Origin: a virus
Length of the DNA: 49,223 bases
Strand: one strand, 5' to 3'
Virus record (IMG/VR): IMGVR_UViG_3300023184_000191
Location: 1 to 49,223 of that record
Below are positions 11,804 through 19,956 of the stretch, piece by piece. How positions within the stretch are numbered: position 1 is the first letter of the stretch; each line of letters opens with the position of its first letter. The notes under the pieces are model-generated. The model saw only the letters and a program-made list of their open reading frames with translations, was not told the origin of the DNA and searched no databases. The translations under genes were made by a program, and so were the position numbers.

Positions 11804-11976
11804 CAGTAAGTTTCCTTAATGATATCGTACTCCGTAGTGGGCCACTGTGCTTTGAACTCGTCAGTTTTTACAAAAGCATTGTAATCACTGGCGTTGAAAA
11901 ACATTCTGCGGAACACTGCTCGGAGCTCGCCCTTGACAGTGATTGTAAGATATATTGATTTTGCTTTGCCTGCCAT
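11803..11976 (-). CDS. 57-aa small protein, function unknown
   Basis: The frame MAGKAKSIYLTITVKGELRA... ends YDIIKETY. GGGAG lies upstream of the ATG, and it overlaps both neighbours (TAATG and TGATG junctions), which supports it strongly. The fold looks like beta strands followed by a helix (NASDYNAFVKTDEFKAQW). Function unknown. Confidence 0.75.
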   Translation of the reverse strand: MAGKAKSIYLTITVKGELRAVFRRMFFNASDYNAFVKTDEFKAQWPTTEYDIIKETY

Positions 11977-12188
11977 TATGCCATCTCCCGATCAAATTTA
12001 CTTTCAACATCTGCCCACAGGGCAGGGTTCATCATGTCTGTGTGGTAGTCACAGATTTCCTGTGCTTCCTCAAGTACAAAACGTCGGTCCACTGTGGTGC
12101 CAGCATACACACCTTCGACTGTTTCAGTCCAACGCACCACGTCCCAACGATGCATTTTGTCGTGCCATTCAACTGTGAATTTCATCAT
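11976..12188 (-). CDS. small phage protein, function unknown
   Basis: 70 residues (MMKFTVEWHDKMHRWDVVRWT...), a short beta-alpha domain with a tail rich in Met, Asp and Glu. It begins in an ATGA overlap with the upstream gene and ends in a TAATG junction with the downstream one. Confidence 0.75.
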   Translation of the reverse strand: MMKFTVEWHDKMHRWDVVRWTETVEGVYAGTTVDRRFVLEEAQEICDYHTDMMNPALWADVESKFDREMA

Positions 12189-12556
12189 GCTGCCTTTCTA
12201 AAATAACCGTAGGGCAAGCCCTGCGTGAAACAAAAATAGTCGGCGTCACCGTTGGCATGTTCAGCGTCCATGAGCCATGCAATCACACGCTCACGACAGG
12301 TACCAGTGTGCATGAGATTGGTCACACGATCTTCAAACTTCACAATGGCTTCAGCTTCGGCTGTCTTGCGGTCAGCCTCTTCACGCTGGATCACAGCACC
12401 CAGGCTGGCAAACTCCTGTTCGAAGTCCGCAAGGGTCCACGTAGAAGTATCAACACCGCGGGGACGAACGCCATATGCGTCCTTGTACATGTCCCAATAG
12501 GTGCATTGGGCTTGCTCAAGATCTGTCATGTCTTCCCAACTTTTGAACTGTTCCAT
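12185..12556 (-). CDS. phage protein, function unknown (first gene of operon)
   Basis: 123 residues (MEQFKSWEDMTDLEQAQCTYWDMYKDAYGVRPRG...). The TYWDMYKDAYGxRPRG stretch followed by a charged helix (EREEADRKTAEAEAIV-like) is one I recall from unknown myovirus proteins. AAGGAG lies 6 nt before the ATG and a promoter at 12587-12615 lies just upstream. Confidence 0.8.
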   Translation of the reverse strand: MEQFKSWEDMTDLEQAQCTYWDMYKDAYGVRPRGVDTSTWTLADFEQEFASLGAVIQREEADRKTAEAEAIVKFEDRVTNLMHTGTCRERVIAWLMDAEHANGDADYFCFTQGLPYGYFRKAA

Positions 12557-12586
12557 TGCTGACTCCTTTTTGCTTTGTATGCGACT

Positions 12587-12615
12587 ATTATAACAGTTTG
12601 TGAATTATCGTGCAA
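12587..12615 (-). promoter_or_regulatory. promoter of the small-gene operon
   Basis: TTGCAC (12610-12615), 17-bp spacer, TATAAT (12587-12592) with extended -10 TGT. It overlaps the end of the GIY-YIG gene and gives a leader of about 24 nt with a normal AAGGAG site. Confidence 0.8.
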
Positions 12616-12937
12616 CCAATTTCACACGCACATCAGTGTTCAAAGTAGGTGTGTACTTTTGTATTAACTCGCGCTCGAGCTTGTGTGCAACATCTTTACC
12701 ACGCACAATGTCCACGATTGCGTAGTTTACAGCGGCTTCGCCAGCCGCGCGGATTGCATTGTACAAGTTCCAATTCTTGTCTTCTGTTCTGCTACGGTAG
12801 ATGTGTTTGTTGACACGGCTTTGAAGCGACATGTTGATTGTGCGCTGAGTTTTAGCGGTAATACCAATGTAGTACTCCAATCCAATTTGGATCATGTACA
12901 CAATATGGGTTCTGTCAGTGCGTTTCTTTCTCATCAT
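12605..12937 (-). CDS. GIY-YIG nuclease-family protein
   Basis: 110 residues. HIVYMIQIG (11-19) and EYYIGITAK (21-29) correspond to the GIY and YIG strands, followed by a basic helix and the usual downstream Glu and Asn ([14 protein letters not shown]). Only the catalytic domain is present, without the DNA-binding extensions of T4 Seg-type homing enzymes.

The -10 of its promoter ends 6 bp before the first ATG, so the message should start at or next to the ATG; no Shine-Dalgarno exists. It may be a free-standing nuclease or a domesticated regulator. Confidence 0.82.
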
Positions 12938-12943
12938 GTGTGT

Positions 12944-12972
12944 ATTATAGCATTTCGGGCATTATTGGTCAA
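12944..12972 (-). promoter_or_regulatory. promoter abutting the GIY-YIG gene
   Basis: TTGACC (12967-12972), 17-bp spacer, TATAAT (12944-12949), then ACACACATG. The expected start is the A of the ATG at 12937. Confidence 0.82.
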
Positions 12973-12991
12973 CCAAAATGTAGTACTGCAA

Positions 12992-13027
12992 AAGTATTAC
13001 TTTTTGGGATTCTGCCCGGTAATACTT
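12992..13027. promoter_or_regulatory. inverted repeat in the divergent region
   Basis: AAGTATTAC (12992-13000) and GTAATACTT (13019-13027) are a perfect 9-bp inverted repeat with an inner GGG/CCC. It lies between the minus-strand promoter at 12944-12972 and the first plus-strand gene, a natural place for an operator or a plus-strand leader hairpin. Confidence 0.5.
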
Positions 13028-13046
13028 GAGTACTATAAGTAACACA

Positions 13047-14054
13047 ATGAGCACAATACACCATGGGGAAATTTGGCAGGCAAGCCAGTGCCTCAAGCAG
13101 GAAACGTCTGCGGCCAACATGATATGCACACACTTGGCTGACCAAGGATACCAGCGTACCATCGCTGTTAGCAATACAAGAAGCATTTGGACACGAAAAG
13201 ATCAACAAGTGGTTGTGAGTCTAGTAGATGATGCCTGGGACTGTGCCCTGGATCGCAGTCAGGACACACCATATCTGTTTGACGTCAATACCATGGTCAT
13301 CACAGACAACTGGATCAACACTCCCACTGTGTATCAGGTTGCTAGACTGCCTGACAGTTTTTATGGCATATACTCTTATACACCTGCAAATCAAACTTGG
13401 TTACCGGATCGTGATTACACATTTGGCATAAACCGACTGGACTTCAAACGCATGCAAGTATTGTTGAACCTGTATTACAAATTGGGACTTGATCGCGGCT
13501 ATGTTAATTTTAATTGTGAAGCAAGGCAACAAACTGTGCAGGCATCACAGCAGGCATTTTTAGATCAGTTGGTGCATGCAGAACCTGCTGAATTGCCTGC
13601 GTTTCACCAACTGGCTGACATGATGCCTTTTAAAAATTACACAATTGATCATGATCAAACTTACACTCGCAGTTGGTTAAACATCATTGTTGAAACGTAC
13701 AGTAGTGACAATGTGATATCACTGAGTGAAAAAATATTTAGATGCCTTGTGACTCCTGCGCCATGGATAGCGTATTCAGGACGTTATACTGTGGCACGAC
13801 TGCGCAGCCTGGGATTTGATGTGTTAGACGATATTGTGGATCACAGTTATGATCGATTGATTGAAGCACATCACAAAATGTCAGGATTTGTCGGCACAGC
13901 CCGTGACACTATTACAGCACTGAAAACTCATGATTGGGCCACACTAAAACAACGGTGCACATCGGCAGCACAACACAATCAGCAGTTGTTGGCAGCTATG
14001 AAAAATTCTTGGGCAGGAGACTTTGATGCCTGGCGGCCGAACAACATATTATAA
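13047..14054 (+). CDS. glycosyltransferase-like protein, paralog A
   Basis: 335 residues from the ATG at 13047 (MSTIHHGEIWQ); a TTG seven codons earlier is the alternative, and neither has a clear ribosome site. The C-terminal third (LSEKIFRCLVTPAPWI...LRSLGFDVLDDIVDHSYD) shares a pattern with the genes at 14688 and 28012: [ST]EK, a Pro-rich segment, then LRxxGFDxxDDxxDxxYD.

I associate this with the C-terminal nucleotide-binding half of a viral glycosyltransferase-like family, where it follows an FLTEKTFKP-type motif. The N-terminal region is unrecognised. Substrate unknown. First of three plus-strand genes. Confidence 0.65.
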   Translation: MSTIHHGEIWQASQCLKQETSAANMICTHLADQGYQRTIAVSNTRSIWTRKDQQVVVSLVDDAWDCALDRSQDTPYLFDVNTMVITDNWINTPTVYQVARLPDSFYGIYSYTPANQTWLPDRDYTFGINRLDFKRMQVLLNLYYKLGLDRGYVNFNCEARQQTVQASQQAFLDQLVHAEPAELPAFHQLADMMPFKNYTIDHDQTYTRSWLNIIVETYSSDNVISLSEKIFRCLVTPAPWIAYSGRYTVARLRSLGFDVLDDIVDHSYDRLIEAHHKMSGFVGTARDTITALKTHDWATLKQRCTSAAQHNQQLLAAMKNSWAGDFDAWRPNNIL

Positions 14055-14055
14055 C

Positions 14056-14694
14056 ATGGACACAATTCAACAAGTTCTCGGAGACCAATATGCAATGTTT
14101 TATCGCAGCAATGTCAGTTCTAATCAACTGGTACCGTTGCAAACACTAGCACAATGTATCGGCACAGTTAATCAAGCATTGCATACTCATGGTCAAGATC
14201 TCAGTACATGGCCCAACCAACCTGCAAATAGAATTTGTAAACTGGTTCGAGCACATGTGATTTATCACAGGCTCAGTATTGAACCCATACGCAAACCTAT
14301 ATTGGTTCATCGAGAACATGACCAATTTATTGTTGACTGTGGGGACACACGGCTCATGGCACTGCACCAATTGCCTGCTCCCATACCAGTATCGGTAATT
14401 TTGACATGCCAAGTTGATGCAATAGATCACTATCAAACCTGGACCAGGATACACAATGTGCAAGATTTGTCAGCTTGTACTGGATTCTCGCTCAACTCTG
14501 ACAAAGTAAAAACCGCCCTGGCCAAACCAGGTGCTGACTATGCGCTGTGTTGGTTGGAATTTGGCGATTATTCAACGTCTCACCATTTGCATGACCCACA
14601 GCAGAGACTCAACATGATGCAACATTATCTTGATCAGCAACCTGGTGAGTTTTGCTTTGATGAGGCCTGGTTATTAAAGGAAATCAATTGGTAA
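14056..14694 (+). CDS. ParB/sulfiredoxin-like domain protein
   Basis: 212 residues from the ATG at 14056 (MDTIQQVLGDQYAMF). The middle reads IRKPILVHREHDQFIVDCGDTRLMALHQLPAPIPV, written here only to its key residues: a PI-L-V strand, then IVDxGDTRLxAL, which resembles the ParB N-terminal pattern (PIxV...xIIDGxxRlxA).

Such domains bind CTP or act in DNA partitioning, DNA modification or phosphotransfer. No helix-turn-helix is evident. It lies between two glycosyltransferase-like genes, 1 nt after the first, so a role in sugar-linked modification is equally plausible. Confidence 0.5.
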   Translation: MDTIQQVLGDQYAMFYRSNVSSNQLVPLQTLAQCIGTVNQALHTHGQDLSTWPNQPANRICKLVRAHVIYHRLSIEPIRKPILVHREHDQFIVDCGDTRLMALHQLPAPIPVSVILTCQVDAIDHYQTWTRIHNVQDLSACTGFSLNSDKVKTALAKPGADYALCWLEFGDYSTSHHLHDPQQRLNMMQHYLDQQPGEFCFDEAWLLKEINW

Positions 14695-15653
14695 TAAGTC
14701 ACTCAACATTTTTTAAAAAAACATTGTCCAAACTTGGAACCCAAACTCATGTGGAAGCCAATGGATTCATTGCGCCATACAACGTTGAACTGGGATGGCC
14801 ACTCAAGCTGCCCGAAGTAAACTGGCAAACCAATCAGTTGTTGCTGTTGCATTTTCAAGATTTTGTCACATTTCAAAACGGGCGTATTGTGGAATTGGAT
14901 CGTGTGGCCAAGCACTATGGCGAAAATGCCAGTCGTGTGTTAGTAACTCACATGCATCCTGGACTGGACCAAGTCTACAACGGGCCCATAAATCTCATTG
15001 AGTTCAGTAGCCATAACTATCGAGAAATTCAAAGAATGCGAGAACGTTGGCCAGAATGGCAACACATTGCCGAGGGTGCCAAAACACAGCCTTGGCAGTG
15101 TCTTAATGGTAGGAAGTGTCCCCATCGCCGACGTGTGGCAAATATATTGTCGTCATGGGGCAACGGCGTACTCAGTTATGGCACAGATATACCACTACCT
15201 GAATGGGATTATGGCACATACCGTGGTACGGAAAATGACGAAAATTTTATTAGATTAGGAAAGATTTATGGATCATGTGCTGTGAATGTTGTAACTGAAA
15301 CACTGTATGATCCAGTACCTGGATTGTTTTGTGAAAAAACATTGCTGTCCATGATGGCACAACAAATACCCATTATTATTGGCACACAAGGTCTTGTGAG
15401 CAGTATACGTGCTCATGGATTTGATATGTTTGATGATGTAGTAGACACCAGTTATGACAGCCTTGCCAATGACACAAGATTGAATCAAGCATTGACACTA
15501 AATCAAGAGCTCATACAAGGCCGGATTGATTTAGCTCCTTACCAAGAGCGACTACGTGCGCAACGTGAATTTGTACTAGATGATTTCACCAACTTGATGG
15601 AACTGAGATTTATTCGCGATTGTGAGCAGTTGATCAATAAGTTAAACTTTTGA
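14688..15653 (+). CDS. glycosyltransferase-like protein, paralog B
   Basis: 321 residues. A TTG start at 14688 is chosen because AAAGGA lies 6 nt upstream and there is no nearby in-frame ATG. The C-terminal region (FCEKTLLSMMAQQIPIIIGTQG, then IRAHGFDMFDDVVDTSYD) carries the family pattern shared with paralogs A and C. A CPHRRRV segment lies mid-protein. It overlaps the preceding gene by 7 nt and its 3' end overlaps the convergent minus-strand gene by 20 nt. Confidence 0.65.
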   Translation: MVISHSTFFKKTLSKLGTQTHVEANGFIAPYNVELGWPLKLPEVNWQTNQLLLLHFQDFVTFQNGRIVELDRVAKHYGENASRVLVTHMHPGLDQVYNGPINLIEFSSHNYREIQRMRERWPEWQHIAEGAKTQPWQCLNGRKCPHRRRVANILSSWGNGVLSYGTDIPLPEWDYGTYRGTENDENFIRLGKIYGSCAVNVVTETLYDPVPGLFCEKTLLSMMAQQIPIIIGTQGLVSSIRAHGFDMFDDVVDTSYDSLANDTRLNQALTLNQELIQGRIDLAPYQERLRAQREFVLDDFTNLMELRFIRDCEQLINKLNF

Positions 15654-15993
15654 TAAATCTTTGCATGTCACCATGCAAGGTGGCCATGAGTGCTTCTCGG
15701 CTGCCAAACATCACTATGTTGTTGTGCTTGCGATTGTTCACAATATAATAAGGTGATGCCATGTGTCGATCCAGGTCAATCAAGTTGCGCGGCGTCAACA
15801 GTTTTTCAGGCAGTTCAAATGTGTAACTATTGAGTTCCAAATAGTTACTGAACACCAGATACCCCACATCAGTCAATCTCAAGCCACCATCTTCACGGAT
15901 GTTCTGCCACCATGAACGCATGGCTTCATCCAAGGCAGGAGCGTCTGGATAATGATGTATAAGTTCGGCTGTGAGAGTGTGTTTATTGAGCAT
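15634..15993 (-). CDS. phage protein, function unknown
   Basis: 119 residues (MLNKHTLTAELIHHYPDAPALDEAMRSW...). The layout is a helical N-terminus, then a GGLRLTDVGYLVFSNYLEL block, then a SPYYIVNN...IVMFGSREALMATLHGDM block. This arrangement is one I recall from conserved unknown proteins in T4-like phages. Its 3' end overlaps the convergent plus-strand gene. Confidence 0.75.
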   Translation of the reverse strand: MLNKHTLTAELIHHYPDAPALDEAMRSWWQNIREDGGLRLTDVGYLVFSNYLELNSYTFELPEKLLTPRNLIDLDRHMASPYYIVNNRKHNNIVMFGSREALMATLHGDMQRFIKSLTY

Positions 15994-16279
15994 TGGGATA
16001 TATTTTATCCCCTTGCGTTAACAGCACAACTGAGAATTTGTCAGTTCTAAATTGTGTGTTGAGTTTGCGGGCCAAGTTAATGGCATGTCCAGGATTAGAG
16101 AACGATACCTTTTTGTACTTGGGCCCAGGGTATTGTGTGAGCAAATTGGAAGTTTTCAAGTTGATGGGTTTGGCATCAAAGAACACTGCCCACACACCTT
16201 CGGAGGCCAACACTTGCTCGGTCTTGTAGGTCTGTTTGTTAGTGTGCTCTATCAGCACAGAAGGCTTTGGTCTTGACAT
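15983..16279 (-). CDS. phage protein, function unknown
   Basis: 98 residues from the ATG at 16279 (MSRPKPSVLIEHTNKQTYKTEQVL), with GGAG six bases upstream. Probably beta-rich and basic (pI high from Lys). Overlaps the next gene by 11 nt. A CATAAATA motif lies about 12 nt before the ribosome site, a possible late-promoter element. Confidence 0.75.
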   Translation of the reverse strand: MSRPKPSVLIEHTNKQTYKTEQVLASEGVWAVFFDAKPINLKTSNLLTQYPGPKYKKVSFSNPGHAINLARKLNTQFRTDKFSVVLLTQGDKIYPNAQ

Positions 16280-16309
16280 TTTAAACTCCACAGTTATTTA
16301 TGCCAATAA

Positions 16310-16522
16310 CTATGCAGATTTAAAACTACCCCCGGTGACCTGTACTTCTATAACCTCTGCACCACGTGTGGATTGTTCACGCATTTGTTCCAATGTAATC
16401 AACAGTTTAGTGATATCTGCGTGTAAGTCTTTGGCATCACGCATGGGCATCATGAAGTCCTTTTGCCCACGGGCTTCATGTGCCTTGATTGAATCCACAA
16501 AACGATGTATGTGCAAACTCAT
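16310..16522 (-). CDS. small helical phage protein, function unknown
   Basis: 70 residues from the ATG at 16522 (MSLHIHRFVDSIKAHEARGQ), chosen because it forms an ATGA overlap with the MazG-like gene. Mostly one long helix (ADITKLLITLEQMREQ) with a short beta tail EVIEVQVTGG. No motif recognised. Confidence 0.72.
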   Translation of the reverse strand: MSLHIHRFVDSIKAHEARGQKDFMMPMRDAKDLHADITKLLITLEQMREQSTRGAEVIEVQVTGGSFKSA

Positions 16523-16890
16523 TTTCTTTTCACAAATAGTGCAAGATTGGGAGCCACCCATCCCACAGGTTTTAACACCTTGCCATCTTCACGTTTGCGT
16601 ACTCGGCCAGTTTGTCGATCAATCTTGTTGAAGTTGGTGGCCATAACTTCTTTCCACGCTCCTTCAGCATCTGCACCCATGCTGTGCATGGCGCCAATCG
16701 TGACCACAAGGATATCAGTTAATGCATCTAATGTTTCAAGTTGGTCATGATTTTTTATTGCTTCACCTAATTCATCTGCTTCTTCCTCAATGAGGGTTAG
16801 ATACATGTTGAATTGGTCTTGGTTAAAGCTGTCAACTGATTGGTCGCATGCTCGCATAAATTTTTCTGAATCACGAAAGGGATTTGTCAC
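16519..16890 (-). CDS. MazG-like NTP pyrophosphohydrolase
   Basis: 123 residues from a GTG at 16890 (MTNPFRDSEKF), preceded by AGGAGG six bases upstream. The all-alpha MazG/dUTPase signature is present: LIEEEADELGEAI (33-45), then the ETLDALTDILVV helix (52-63) with the metal-binding acidic residues, and an NFNKID-like tail.

Family members hydrolyse (d)NTPs to monophosphates and are common in marine and freshwater phages. Substrate could be a host alarmone, a non-canonical dNTP or dCTP; the sequence does not tell. Confidence 0.85.
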   Translation of the reverse strand: MTNPFRDSEKFMRACDQSVDSFNQDQFNMYLTLIEEEADELGEAIKNHDQLETLDALTDILVVTIGAMHSMGADAEGAWKEVMATNFNKIDRQTGRVRKREDGKVLKPVGWVAPNLALFVKRK

Positions 16891-17320
16891 GTGCTGCCTC
16901 CTGGGTATGAAATGGACCTTGATATTGGTAACGTTCCAACACAATTAATTTTGGGTTACGTAACAACTTCCATGCACGATGTTGTTTTACAGCATACCAA
17001 CCTGCGGCATACCATGACTTTGATTTGCGTTCTTTTGTGAACAACGGTAACTTGTGCTTGACATCCCACATGGGATTGAACGCTCTGCATCCTGTTTCAA
17101 ATCCATGCACCTGATCTGGCGCAGGACGGGTGGTCTTTTCAGGCGGCGCAAACTCAATGTTTGCTTGCTTTCGCACCATTGGGATAGTTTTAAATTTACC
17201 TATCTGGTCATTGATGCGCACAGTAAAGCCGTCAGCTTCTGCTTCTACCACACCGACCTTGCGATCATCTTGCTTCAAGATCCAGTACTTTTTATCCACT
17301 ATGGGTTTGGCTTCGATCAT
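16871..17320 (-). CDS. phage protein, function unknown
   Basis: 149 residues (MIEAKPIVDKKYWILKQDDRKVGVVEAEADG...). A beta-rich N-terminal domain (YWILKQDDRKVGVVE, TVRINDQIGKF) is followed by CRAFNPMWDVKHKLPLFTK and WYAAGWYAVKQ. I recall this order from conserved unknown proteins of T4-like cyanophages. Overlaps the RNase H gene by 29 nt and the MazG gene by 20. Confidence 0.75.
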   Translation of the reverse strand: MIEAKPIVDKKYWILKQDDRKVGVVEAEADGFTVRINDQIGKFKTIPMVRKQANIEFAPPEKTTRPAPDQVHGFETGCRAFNPMWDVKHKLPLFTKERKSKSWYAAGWYAVKQHRAWKLLRNPKLIVLERYQYQGPFHTQEAARDKSLS

Positions 17321-18350
17321 CTAATACTCCTTTGTATGTTTGATTCAACCAGCGACCTATGGCATCTGCATAGTCACTGAGTTTGGTAAGTTCATATTTG
17401 CCACAGAATCTTAGGAAGTGCGCACCCACCATGCCCACGTCCTTGTGACTGATCTGCTCACGTATGGCTTCATCTACCACAGCTTTGATTGCATCGGGCT
17501 GTGCTGTGAGATCAATCAAGATACGATTTCGTTCATAGTCGTCCAAGACCTTGTGCTCTGCTGATTCATGGTCTGACCAACGTTGCAACATGAGATTGTT
17601 CCACGCATAGCCACGCCGGTCACGATCCTCAAATGCTTCTGTCAGTCCCACTTGGTTCTTTGTGCCTTTCACCCGCACACCCGGATAGGCCGAGAACACA
17701 TTGTCACCTGGATCGCCGCGCATGCACTTTAGGAACAGCACCCAGTTCTGATAGTCCACAGGTGGCACAAAGTTAGCATCGGCTTTGCCAACCTTGATCT
17801 TTGAGTTGCTCTCAATAGTAAATGCCAAGTTTTTGCCTTTTGCGTCTGTAACACCTGTGGTACTGAACAAGTGATCGTTGATGCCATTGTACAATTTTAC
17901 ATTGGGTGCAATCAATTGCACAAAGTCAGAATCTGAGCTGACCACTACGTGTTCGTCCAGGGGGTGTAAAGCAATCCAACGTGCAATGATATCATCTGCT
18001 TCTGCTGTGGCACAACGGACGACACTACAGTTGGTTCGTGTAGACAAGTATTTAGTCAGCTCATCATAAGTTTCCCAGAACAGTTTGTCCTCTTCTGCTT
18101 CTGACTCGCTCATTTGTCCACGTGCCACCGCACGGTTTGCTTTGTAGGGTCGGTAGTGATCTTTGCGCCAGCTACGACCCTCTAGTGCGAATACCACATG
18201 ATCAGCACCTAAATCACGTGCTACTTTGTTTGCACTCATCAAGGTCAGGTGCAGGGCAAAGCCCAATTTGGTCCATGTGTCTGCGGCACGGTGCGCTTGG
18301 TGCCGCGCACGGAAAAACATGTTAGATGTATCAATCAGTAAGTAGCGCAT
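17292..18350 (-). CDS. rnh: T4-type RNase H / 5'-3' exonuclease (FEN family)
   Basis: 352 residues. Metal-binding acidics match the FEN-1/T4 RNase H pattern: Asp7 in LLIDTSN, a YRPYKANR segment near 66-73, the AEADD cluster (116-120), and SSDSDF (Asp140, Asp142) followed by VQLI. A later GDPGDNV (about 221-227) is the helix-hairpin-helix-side motif.

The enzyme removes RNA primers and flaps from lagging strands. Length is slightly above T4 RNase H (305). Its position between unknown genes and away from the polymerase is not unusual in distant T4-like phages. Confidence 0.9.
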   Translation of the reverse strand: MRYLLIDTSNMFFRARHQAHRAADTWTKLGFALHLTLMSANKVARDLGADHVVFALEGRSWRKDHYRPYKANRAVARGQMSESEAEEDKLFWETYDELTKYLSTRTNCSVVRCATAEADDIIARWIALHPLDEHVVVSSDSDFVQLIAPNVKLYNGINDHLFSTTGVTDAKGKNLAFTIESNSKIKVGKADANFVPPVDYQNWVLFLKCMRGDPGDNVFSAYPGVRVKGTKNQVGLTEAFEDRDRRGYAWNNLMLQRWSDHESAEHKVLDDYERNRILIDLTAQPDAIKAVVDEAIREQISHKDVGMVGAHFLRFCGKYELTKLSDYADAIGRWLNQTYKGVLDDRSQTHSG

Positions 18351-19059
18351 TTGTGTTCACCAAGTTGTTTTGCTTGATGTATTGTAACACATGTTCGGCC
18401 CAAAAGCTATGGGCATCTGCACCAAAATGCCAACTTTGTGGGTTTACTGTTGAAAATCCTGTGGTTTTGAGCAAATTGGTATAGGTCAGCTGTGCATCAT
18501 ACGGATTCATGTAACGACGTGACCAATTGGCTGGATTTGGCATGGACTCAAAATGGCTGTTGCCGTTGAAGAAAACATGCTGAATATTCTTGCTCTGCAA
18601 CTCTTGATGGAATTTCCAAATTTCTCTATGCGCTTGTTCAGTACATCTTGCCCAGTTGACATTGGCTATAAATTCTTTATACCTTGTTTGTAATGCGTTG
18701 GGCACGTGATCCATTCCGGATGCATTGACTTGCCAATACTGCCCTTCATACATCCATTCTTCTCGTTCCCAGGTTGACCATTGTATGACCATGATGGTGC
18801 GATCCAATTGGTCGTAGTGTTTGTGTATCCAATCACGTGTGGTGCGCATAATTCTGGCATTACAAGCCGCCGATTCGGCATCACAATAGAATTCAGCATT
18901 GAGCAATTTAGCTAACTTTTGCCCCCAACTCACTACTAGATTGGCAGGATGTGGGTTTCGTCCCAACATGTACAAGTCACCGTCGTCTTGAGCAAAACAG
19001 TGTGGATTCACTGCCTCGGCAGCCGCAGTATGGCTGTCACCGTTTGCGTACAGTATCAT
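18331..19059 (-). CDS. SGNH/GDSL-like hydrolase
   Basis: 242 residues. The block I motif NGDSH (6-10) puts Ser9 as nucleophile, and GADAHSFWAEHV near the C-terminus supplies the Asp215-His217 pair of block V. No signal peptide.

Phage SGNH proteins can be esterases or acetyltransferase-like sugar modifiers. Overlaps the RNase H gene by 20 nt and the cytidylyltransferase-like gene by an ATGA junction. A second SGNH-like gene lies at 20810-21544; they share only the motifs. Confidence 0.78.
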   Translation of the reverse strand: MILYANGDSHTAAAEAVNPHCFAQDDGDLYMLGRNPHPANLVVSWGQKLAKLLNAEFYCDAESAACNARIMRTTRDWIHKHYDQLDRTIMVIQWSTWEREEWMYEGQYWQVNASGMDHVPNALQTRYKEFIANVNWARCTEQAHREIWKFHQELQSKNIQHVFFNGNSHFESMPNPANWSRRYMNPYDAQLTYTNLLKTTGFSTVNPQSWHFGADAHSFWAEHVLQYIKQNNLVNTNALLTD

Positions 19060-19547
19060 CGTGGGCTGGGACCACCTGTGTCATCTGCACCCACTGGTTC
19101 CCAAGATTCCAGTTTCTTTTTTAAGTCTTCGGCTTGTGCCACACGCTGGCGCAATTCACTACTGCTGAACGAATGATCACGACCATTGAAATGCAATTCA
19201 ATATCTCGTTTGTGACAAATTTCGCGTCCGGTAAATTCACGTCCTTCGTACTCTACACCAAGTATACGCACATCAATGGGCAGGATCAACAACAAGTCTT
19301 CTAGATCTTTTTCTGTGTTGTACACCCAAACTTCGTCCACATACTTGCACCCAATAAGTTGCAGTTGTCGTTCCACAATGCTCTGCACCGGGCGATTCTT
19401 GTTGGGGCGATCCAAGGTGGGATCGTTCTGCAATGCACAGATCAGGTAATCACATTCTTCTCGGGCTTCACGCAACATGGCAATATGGCCAGCATGCAAC
19501 AAATCAAATGTACTGGCTGTAAAGCCCACACGTCTTCCATCCATCAT
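19056..19547 (-). CDS. cytidylyltransferase-like nucleotidyltransferase
   Basis: 163 residues from the ATG at 19547 (MMDGRRVGFTASTFDLLHAGH), with GAGG upstream; the longer frame overlaps the previous gene. GFTASTFDLLHAGHIAML holds the HxGH nucleotide-binding motif (HAGH), and SSSELRQRV near the end matches the second conserved ISTTxIR-like motif.

The family makes CDP-alcohols, CDP-glycerol or ADP-heptose. In phage genomes such genes usually accompany glycan synthesis. The acceptor cannot be assigned. Confidence 0.8.
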   Translation of the reverse strand: MMDGRRVGFTASTFDLLHAGHIAMLREAREECDYLICALQNDPTLDRPNKNRPVQSIVERQLQLIGCKYVDEVWVYNTEKDLEDLLLILPIDVRILGVEYEGREFTGREICHKRDIELHFNGRDHSFSSSELRQRVAQAEDLKKKLESWEPVGADDTGGPSPR

Positions 19548-19557
19548 GATTTTTTCC

Positions 19558-19956
19558 TCAACTGATCTCGCTACGTCCATCACCAAGGTCTCGACTACGA
19601 ACATACCCATTCACTGAGTTGCGCATGGCTTGATCTTGTTCCCATGTTTCCATTACCACGTGTCTGCACACATTTTGGAACCACCGATCCACAATGTCTG
19701 AGTCTGCGTCTGCAGGTTTCATCATGTAACCGGCCTTGACCAGTCTAGCAATAAATATCTCATTCCAGTCTAGCTCAAATGCACCTTGATGCAGGTTGGC
19801 AGGATCAATATCCATGCTCAAAATGGCCACATATGGTTCGTTTTTTTCTGTGGCAATTTGTTTGGCAGTTTTTTCAGGTGCCTTGGGCACACGCACAACC
19901 TTTTCCGCAGCGGGTTTGGGTTCTGGTTTTTTCTTGAATCGATCAAAGAATCCCAT
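19558..19956 (-). CDS. basic/acidic phage protein, function unknown
   Basis: 132 residues from the ATG at 19956 (MGFFDRFKKKPEPKPAAEKVV), which overlaps the queE stop as TAATG. A Lys/Pro-rich N-terminus is followed by a helical domain with FELDWNEIFIARLVKAGYMM and a C-terminal RNSVNGYVRSRDLGDGRSEIS. I recall the MGFFDRFKKK opening from cyanophage unknown proteins. Confidence 0.75.
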   Translation of the reverse strand: MGFFDRFKKKPEPKPAAEKVVRVPKAPEKTAKQIATEKNEPYVAILSMDIDPANLHQGAFELDWNEIFIARLVKAGYMMKPADADSDIVDRWFQNVCRHVVMETWEQDQAMRNSVNGYVRSRDLGDGRSEIS

